A stretch of DNA of 64,000 nucleotides from Maratus speciosus (lineage: Eukaryota > Arthropoda > Arachnida > Araneae > Salticidae). A model generated the notes under the pieces. That model saw only the letters and a list, made by a program, of their open reading frames with translations, did no database searches and was not told the origin of the DNA. The number at the start of each line of letters is the position of its first letter. The first letter of the stretch is position 1. Of the stretch, positions 58,165 to 64,000 are shown in pieces. The position numbers were made by a program, and so were the translations under genes. The DNA lies in NCBI GenBank assembly GCA_963932465.1, contig OZ010798.1:20842918-20906917 (forward strand). The letters run 5' to 3'.

Positions 58165-58560
58165 AGAAACGAATAATTTCGGAATTCATTTTTGTTCGGA
58201 AACATACCAAGTTGGCCGTTGTTCTTATTCAGAAACTTATGAAATCGAACGGCGATATTCCCTTTTTTGGTAAAGGCAAAAGATATTTCCGAAAATACAG
58301 TAAAAGGGGGCGTTTTGATCCCAATTTCGAACAACAGCTCTGGAAAAGAGAAAAAAAACCGTGACATCCATTGTTTATAACTCGATAAACAATTCATTTA
58401 TCAAAAAAAGAAAAGCACAATTCGATTCCAAATCGCTTTAATAGTCCAGCCTAGAAGTGAAGAATACTCTTTTGTGCTTAAAAATGAGTCCATTCCATAA
58501 ATGTGTCAGAAAGTTTCGCGGTACGGAGTGGGGTAGAATTCTTTTTATTAGAACCGCCTT
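58165..58560 (-). mobile_element. Diverged family D relative
   Basis: TCATTTTTGTTCGGAAAC, GTTTATAACTCGATAAAC, GATTCCAAATCGCTTTAAT and CGTTTTGATCCCAATTTC follow the D order. Both ends are decayed. Confidence 0.6.
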
Positions 58561-59129
58561 AGAAAAAAAAAAAAAAAATAGAACGATTTTTATTAAAATT
58601 AATAAATTAAATCAATATTTTGTAAAATATTTACCAACTCTACCCGAATGATTAATTTAAAATATTGTTTCCTAGTACTTTCTTAGAATGAGAAAATGCA
58701 TAAATAAATGACGTAATAAATATAGAACATTTTCAAAACTGTGAAACTTTCCACTCTATGTCTTTCGACATCAAAAAATCTAAACAGTCATAATAGGGAA
58801 ATAAATTTATCTATTCAAAAATATTTTTCTTTACGCAACGAATTATGCTTTTGAATTTTGATAGAGTAATCTAACATAGGACATGTCTTAAATTGTGACT
58901 ATCTAGAAAACTCCTTCATTCATCAGAAGGCAAATCTTTCACCAAATATCACCAAATTTGGCGGCATTCCTTCATTGGGCGTCAAACATGTGTTTTGGCA
59001 TTGGTAATCTTGAAAGTCAATTTTCCCGCCTTTATATTGCCAAATTTGGTGAAATGTCGCCAACTTCGCGACATTTAGTGCCAGCTGTTCAACAACTTAA
59101 TAACTGTTTAAAAATTCATTCCCTATGAA
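58561..59129. other. Spacer
   Basis: Includes CCAAATTTGGCGGC and its approximate inverse (GCCAAATTTGGTG) near 58946-59052, so a small foldback is possible. Confidence 0.35.
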
Positions 59130-59320
59130 AATGCATTGACCCCAAAATGACCGACTCAACGAATTTTCTCGAACATGTGACTTAACCCAATGGTCTTCTC
59201 GTATCCGAAAACGGTAGGATACAAAATTGAGTCAAAATCGTTAGAGCCGTTTTGAAGATAAAATTTACATACACACATACATAGACACACACAAGATTTG
59301 CTGATATTATAATGTAGAAT
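59130..59320 (+). repeat. Possible LINE/SINE 3'-end remnant
   Basis: AAAATCGTTAGAGCCGTTTTGAAG followed by ACATACACACATACATAGACACACACA and GATTTGCTGATATTATAATGTAGA resembles the 3' end of RTE-like LINEs and the SINEs that copy them. No reverse transcriptase sequence is present. Confidence 0.35.
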
Positions 59321-59532
59321 TTAAGGCCTAAGTCTATAAAGTACGAAATGAAGGTCACCCCACCCCATCCCCACCCATCCTTTCTGTGTACACACAGTAA
59401 ACTGATTTCTGTAGTTTCCCATAATAGAAGAAAATTAATTGCCAAAAATTCAAATCCAACGGTTGAGGGGGGGGGGGATAAACCGCGGAAAAATGATTTA
59501 ATAACTCCGATTGTTGTGCCATGGTCTGTCGC

Positions 59533-59783
59533 TTAACTTTTACACGCTCGCTTTTCAATCGGGGCCCTTTTCTGCGCCACCCTTCGTAACCCTAACGATC
59601 GGTGAATGGTGCGGTCACGGGGTTGAGCAGTTCCCACTTGTCTCCTCGACGGATGTTGTCGGGGACACGCGTCGTCGTCTCCAAATTCGGGGATGCGAGA
59701 GAGGAGGATGCGGAGTAAGAGCAGCATACTCCCCCGCAGCTCCTGCCGGTGTCACATAGAGTGCGGGGATAACAGATCGACAT
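59533..59783 (-). CDS. GC-rich island, candidate terminal exon
   Basis: The GC-richest unique stretch of the window, about 250 bp. On the minus strand several frames are open: one ends RGDKWELLNPVTAPFTDR and a stop at 59592; another starts MLLLLRILLSRIPEFG; a third is Pro-rich. A possible acceptor (GTGACACCGGCAG) precedes it near 59745. The plus strand is also open (59511-59759). The strand is uncertain and no family is recognised. The GC-richness alone keeps frames open, so this is weak. Confidence 0.25.
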
Positions 59784-60336
59784 ATTTATTTGCGACGAGG
59801 GAAGGATCGGGTAAATGGTGTGATGAGGAAACGGAATGACAATTTAAAAAAAATAACAATTATAAGGGCTTACGGTAAATTTCGTCTTATAGGGGTACAA
59901 TCAGATAAGAAGAAGCATCAATTTCGGTCAAAGTTGCATAAGTTTTAGCTATTCGTTAATAAATGGTATGTTAATGTATAGCAAATTAACACCATGTAAT
60001 GTTATACCAATTTAAAATGCTGAAAAGTGTAAACTAAAACCTTAAAACCAGTAAAAATACGTTTATTTCGACTGTTTACATGTTTCAACTCTATCCGTGT
60101 CATTTTCAAAATAAATAAATAAAACTATTCTAAAATTGCAAACCCTAAGAAGATTTTATCTTGAAGAAACCATCGAAATAAATTTCAATGAAAGTAAAAT
60201 AATTTTTCCCTCCAGTCTATATTATCCATTCATTATAAGGGAAACCACAGAGAGTGTAACGCGCAAAAATTCTATCAGTAACGATGGAGCATCATTTAAC
60301 TTACGCATAGACCATGACCTCACCGAGTTCATGGCT
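59784..60336. other. Spacer
   Basis: A 79-codon frame (60136-60375, plus) extends into the foldback that follows; not recognised. Confidence 0.3.
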
Positions 60337-60631
60337 GAAATTCCCGGATTAGTCAGAACCCGATTCGCATATTAAAACGCAACTGGTCTGCCAAGTCCTA
60401 TCGTGGTGGAAAACAGCTGAAGACGTGACTTGAGTGGTGGACCGGTAGGTTTATCATTGTGTTTTCCTGCACCCAAAGGTATGAAAACATGGAAGCAGGA
60501 AAACAAAATAATAAACCTACCAGTCAACCACTAAAATCGGGTTTACAGGTATTTTCCACCAAGATAGGACTTGGAAGACCGGTTGCATTTTAATATATGT
60601 GAATCGAATTTTAATTAATCTTGGAATTTCA
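60337..60631. repeat. 295-bp foldback
   Basis: AAATTCCCGGATTAGTCAGA…GGTAGGTTTAT…GTTTTCCTGC (60337 to about 60475) is inverted at about 60495-60631. Arms of about 135 bp are imperfect. The loop is about 20 bases. No ORF confined to it. Confidence 0.7.
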
Positions 60632-61014
60632 GAACTCGATGAGATGATTGTGCACTCGCCTCCCCGTCTATGTCCAGTTTTTTGTTTCGAACCGATTTTA
60701 GAGACAATAATCACGAAAACTTCAATATCAGGGACATTATATTATAATTCTAGAAATACCACTTTTACACGAAAATGAAAAAAATAATTGTTCGATTCAT
60801 TGTATTTCATATAATGATTTTTGTATATTTAGTAATTAACTAATAATAATTAACATAACTCTAATTGACGAGGCATATCGTAGACAGATAAACATTTAAT
60901 AATCATTTCACAAACACATCACAGTACTTACGAACTTCAGTCACATGACACAAAAGTAAACAGAACAGAATTAGATTAACTTTCACACAATTATTCTAAT
61001 TGGTAAACAAATCA
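60632..61014. repeat. Segmental duplication, copy 1 left part
   Basis: About 60690-60800 (CCGATTTTAGAGACAATA, ATACCACTTTTACA, TTGTTCGATTC) matches 62830-62960. The remainder is AT-rich and unrecognised. Confidence 0.6.
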
Positions 61015-61047
61015 TATTAGATGTAAATTTCCAACTGGGCGAAAAAT

Positions 61048-61121
61048 GTTCGGACCAGGATTCGAACCCGGGACCTCTTGGCTGAAGCCGCCAGTGCTCT
61101 GCCATCTGAGCTATCCCGGAC
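61048..61121 (-). pseudogene. tRNA-like sequence, left arm
   Basis: Minus-strand reading has A box TAGCTCAGATGGCAGAGC, anticodon stem CTGGC/GCCAA, T arm CCGGG-TTCGAAT-CCTGG with a proper loop, and an acceptor stem pairing at about six of seven positions. The seven-base anticodon loop GGCTTCA has G instead of T at position 33, so normal decoding is doubtful. B box is canonical, so pol III transcription is possible. Confidence 0.6.
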
Positions 61122-61276
61122 GATTCTGGTCGAACTTTTTCACCCAGCTAACCTTGAAGATTACAGCATCACGATTCTGGTCGAACTTTTTCACCCAGCT
61201 AACCTTGAAGATTACAGCATCAGACCAGATGCTGTAATCTTCAAGGTTAGCTGGGTGAAAAAGTTCGACCAGAATC

Positions 61277-61350
61277 GTCCGCGATAGCTCAGATGGCAGA
61301 GCACTGGCGGCTTCAGCCAGGAGGTCCCGGCTTCGAATCCTGGTCCGGAC
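61277..61350 (+). pseudogene. tRNA-like sequence, right arm
   Basis: Near-identical to the left-arm copy with a perfect anticodon stem (CTGGC/GCCAG) but a damaged T stem (GGCTTCGAATCC) and one acceptor mismatch. Same loop, same missing T33. Confidence 0.6.
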
Positions 61351-61383
61351 ATTTTTCGCCCAGTTGGAAATTTACATCTAATA

Positions 61384-61526
61384 GAACAGAATTCTCTGGA
61401 AATGAATTGTGGGAGGAAAGCAAACTTTGATGCTGCCATCTATACTTAATAAATTGAAGCTTAAACATGACAGTGATAATTACAAATTTTCATTAGATTT
61501 ATCTACAAAAATGATTTATTGAATGT
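61384..61526. repeat. Segmental duplication, copy 1 middle part
   Basis: About 61468-61530 (GTGATAATTACAAATTT, ACAAAAATGATTTATTGAATG) matches 62965-63021. Confidence 0.7.
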
Positions 61527-61951
61527 TTAAGGCTGTTCTCAACTGCTCTGCTCAGCAAGCGCAAAACGTTTTGACGCATGTACAAATTCATTTGTAACGG
61601 AAAGATATAAGGTCGGAAGGCCTGAGCGTGGAAGCGATTTGGAATCGAACTGTGTTTCCTATTTGTTTATACGTGAATTACCTATCGAGTTATAAGCATT
61701 TTTGATCACGTGACAAGCCATTTTTCTCCCTTCGCTGACTGTTCTTTTCTGCTTTGGTCGAGAAATTCGGTTCAAGATGCCCACTTTGACACTATTTTTT
61801 GAAAGATCTGTTGCGTTTGCAAAAAAACGGAAGAAACAGTTTGATGACATAATTTCTGAGCAACAACATCTGTTAGTTTCATGCATTTCGGAAGAAAAAT
61901 GAATTAAAACTTATGTCACATAGTTGCCCTTTTGGATTTGAGAACAGCCTA
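61527..61951 (+). mobile_element. TTAA MITE family D, first of an inverted pair
   Basis: TTAAGGCTGTTCTCAACTGC to GATTTGAGAACAGCCT. At its right end the TTAA is reduced to TAAG within CAGCCTAAGGCTG, where it meets the next copy head to head. Confidence 0.88.
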
Positions 61952-62372
61952 AGGCTGTTCTCAAATCCAAAAGGGCAACTTTATAACATGTTTAAATTTA
62001 TTTTTGGTCGGAATTTTTAACAACTAGCAGGTATTGTTGTTCAGAAACCATGTCATCGAATTGTTTTTCCATTTTTTTGCAAACGCAACAGATTTTTCAG
62101 AAAATAGTGTCAAAGTTGACGTTTTGAAGAGAAGTTCCCGAAGAAAGAAGAATAACCACTCAAGAAAGGGTGAAAAACGTCTTTGTCACGTGATCAAAAT
62201 CGCCTCTAACTCGATAGGTAATGTATAGATCAAAAAATAGAAAACACAATTCGATTCCAAATCGCTTCCGTGGTCAAGCTTTTAATTTTATGTTTTTCCG
62301 TTAAAAAATGCATTTGTAAATGTGTCAAAACGTTTTACGCTTGTTGAGGAGAGCATTTGAGAACAGCCTTAA
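61952..62372 (-). mobile_element. TTAA MITE family D, second of an inverted pair
   Basis: AAGGCTGTTCTCAAATCC to TTGAGAACAGCCTTAA. Together with the first it forms a unit with TTAA only at the outer ends, which could behave as one palindromic element. Confidence 0.88.
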
Positions 62373-62510
62373 GAAAGGTTTACGTTGGTCAAAACAACTC
62401 CGAAGAAAGTAAATAAAAATAATTTAAATTCAGTTGAGTAATTTTATCAGAATCAGTTTTTAAAAAATACTGTTTATAATAAAAAAAGATTTTTTTTTTT
62501 TTTTGTCTCG

Positions 62511-62551
<41 letters not shown>

Positions 62552-62814
62552 TTCATATTCATCAAAAAGACTGTTATATCAGATATTCAACAGGGCAGAC
62601 ACGGATAAACTACGCAAGAAAAAAAAAAATCGCATTCACATGAAGAATTTTGTGAGTTATCCTCACCATGGTATCAAAAATTGAGAAACCAGAATCTTTT
62701 TCGAGGGGAAAAAAAACCTCTGCAGAAAGGCGTTGAATACGAAATGACATTTCTCCCACTCCCTTCACCATCTCCCCCAAACCTAATTTACCCCCAGAAA
62801 TTTTTCAGAAAATG
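62373..62814. other. Duplicated flank then spacer
   Basis: 62373-62450 (GAAAGGTTTACGTTGGTCAAAACAACTC…) matches 63022-63084. Long T- and A-runs at 62491-62504 and 62513-62550. Confidence 0.6.
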
Positions 62815-63084
62815 ATGTCCGGTTTTTCGTTTTGAGCCGATTTTAGAGACAATAGTCAGGAAACGTTATCAATAATAAATTAAAATTCTAGCAGCAATAA
62901 ATTATAATTCTAGTAATACCACTTTTACAGAAAACAAAAATGTTCGATTCGTTATCTTTCATACAGCGATAATTACAAATTTCATAGATTTATGTACAAA
63001 AATGATTTCTTGAATGTTTAAGAAAGATTTGTGTTGTTCAAAACAACTTTGAAAAAAGTAAATTAAAAAATAATTTGAATGCAG
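62815..63084. repeat. Segmental duplication, copy 2 (pre-insertion form)
   Basis: Collinear with 60690-60800, 61468-61530 and 62373-62450, but lacking the tRNA palindrome and the D pair. The TTAA at 63018-63021 is the intact counterpart of the D pair's insertion site. Confidence 0.8.
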
Positions 63085-63983
63085 TTAAGGCTGTTCTCAA
63101 CTGCTCTGCTCAGCAAGTGCCAAAACGTTTTGACATATTTACAAATTCATTTTTAAACGGAATGATATAAAATTCGAAGGCTTGACCAAGGAAGTGATTT
63201 GGAATGGAACTGTGTTTTCCATTTTTGCATCCATAAATTACCTATCGAGTTAGAAGCGATTTTGATCACGTGACAAAGACTTTTTCACACTTTCTTGAGT
63301 GGTTGTTCTTCTTTCGCGCTGAAATTCGGTTCAAAACGTCCATTTTGACACTATTTTCTGAAAGATCTATTGCGTTTGCAAAAAACGAAAACGAAAAAAA
63401 AAAACCCAACTCGATAACCCTTCTTGGCAGTCGGGTAAAAAACAGCTCAATGATATAGTTTCTGAACAACAACACCTGCTGGTTTCATGCATTTCCGAAC
63501 AAAAATAAATTAAGGCTGCTCTCAAATCCAAAGGGGCAACTTTCTGACATAAGTTTTAATTGATTTTTGTTCGGAAACGTATAAAACTAGCAGGTGTTAT
63601 TATTCAGAAACTGCGTCATCGAACTGTTCTTTCCGTTTTATTGTAAACGTAATAGATCTTTTAGAAAATGCTGTCAAATTTGACGTTTTGAGCAGAATTT
63701 CTAGACGAGAGAAGAAAAAGAGCGAGGAAGAGAGAAAAAACGCCTCGCTCACGTGACCCATTTCGCTTATAACTCGATAGGTAATCTATGGATCAAAAAA
63801 TGGAAAAAAACAGTTCGATTCCAAATCGCTTCTCTAGTCAGCTATGCCAACTTTGTACCTTTACATTTATAAATGAGTTAGTGAATGTGTAAAAACGTTT
63901 TGCGCTAGTTGACGAAAGCAGTTGAGAACAGCCTTAAAATTTGTGTCATAAAGTTGCCCTTTTGGATTTGAGAACAGATTTAA
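63085..63983 (+). mobile_element. TTAA MITE family D, interrupted by another D
   Basis: TTAAGGCTGTTCTCAACTGC start, running to …CAAAAATAAATTAA at 63513, resuming after the nested copy with AATTTGTGTCATAAAGTTGC and ending AGAACAGATTTAA at 63983. Without the insert it is of normal size, with an extra 30-bp bit near 63395-63435. Confidence 0.9.
63510..63937 (-). mobile_element. TTAA MITE family D nested in family D
   Basis: 428 bp, TTAAGGCTGCTCTCAAATCC to TTGAGAACAGCCTTAA, placed exactly in the internal TTAA of the host copy's ATAAATTAAAAC word. Closest relative in the window is 44021-44437. Confidence 0.93.
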
Positions 63984-64000
63984 GTAATCCTATCGTGATC

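Larger units (their letters stand above)
61015..61383. repeat. Palindrome bearing two inverted tRNA-like units
   Basis: Arms pair from TATTAGATGTAAATTTCC (61015) to its complement ending 61383. The centre is GCATC-AGACCA-GATGC (61217-61232). The left arm has an extra 51-bp direct repeat (61121-61171 and 61172-61222) that the right arm has once. Each arm holds one tRNA-like sequence. Confidence 0.9.

Noticed and set aside
61046..61439. Frames with GFEPGTSWL and similar words
   Set aside because: These are translations of the tRNA-like palindrome (B-box GGTTCGAATCC read as protein), not proteins.
1..64000. Viral or endogenous viral sequence
   Set aside because: No capsid, polymerase or envelope-like frame was recognised anywhere in the window.

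Overview
This window is repeat-saturated, AT-rich eukaryotic DNA with no complete protein-coding gene. Long homopolymers, AAT microsatellites, many terminal-inverted-repeat (TIR) DNA transposons, tRNA-derived pseudogenes and the lack of any prokaryote-style ORF packing point to a large animal genome. The mixture of Tc1, pogo/Tigger, hAT-like and TTAA-target miniature elements suits an arthropod, perhaps a chelicerate such as a spider. The taxon is inference from style, not proven by any gene here.

The main content is a network of short non-autonomous elements (MITEs) whose ends coincide with TTAA, the piggyBac-type target. Two of the families are related: family C (seven copies, about 424 bp, ends TTAAGGGTGTATTC) and family D (13 full or nearly full copies of about 428 bp, plus fragments and diverged relatives, ends TTAAGGCTGTTCTCAA). 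They share an internal core and probably descend from one element. Families B (three copies, 719-762 bp, TTAAGGGGGTCCGGG), I (one copy, 737 bp) and P (one copy, 227 bp) also end on TTAA. Copies lie inside one another or share a single TTAA, and some insertions have an empty-site counterpart elsewhere in the window, so the target site can be read directly.

A second group uses TA targets: a nearly complete Tc1-like transposon (10232-11746, DD34E transposase broken by two frameshifts, IR/DR ends), a deleted pogo/Tigger-like element carrying the 3' part of its transposase (6452-7338), pogo-like MITEs J, K and M, the CCGTATATAC-ended family H (three copies), and several foldback or palindromic elements. 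One hAT-like MITE (13517-14534) has an 8-bp target duplication. Large palindromes occur at 15020-16956, 20107-20711, 39602-41078, 54657-54868, 60337-60631 and 61015-61383; the last carries two head-to-head tRNA-like pseudogenes. Tandem arrays occur at 48096-48789 (five 139-bp units) and 49525-51845 (about 650-680 bp units).

Layout: 1-9.4 kb, families A, D, H, I, C and the Tigger remnant; 10-14.5 kb, repeat E carrying Tc1, P, B and the hAT MITE; 15-20.7 kb, foldbacks with C and D; 21-23.8 kb, J with a 1.9-kb insertion; 25-31 kb, microsatellites and a deep nest of K, C, L, M and H; 31-36.8 kb, D, E and B; an assembly gap at 37600-37799 with the same sequence on both sides; 38-41 kb, A and the large foldback; 41-46 kb, D, B, J and one candidate terminal exon (45389-45477); 46.8-57.5 kb, modular-hairpin family G, tandem arrays and palindromes; 58-64 kb, D pairs, the tRNA palindrome and a local segmental duplication. 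Possible real exons are few and weak (19337-19420, 33290-33500, 45389-45477, 59533-59783). If any is real, most of this window is probably intron or intergenic DNA.
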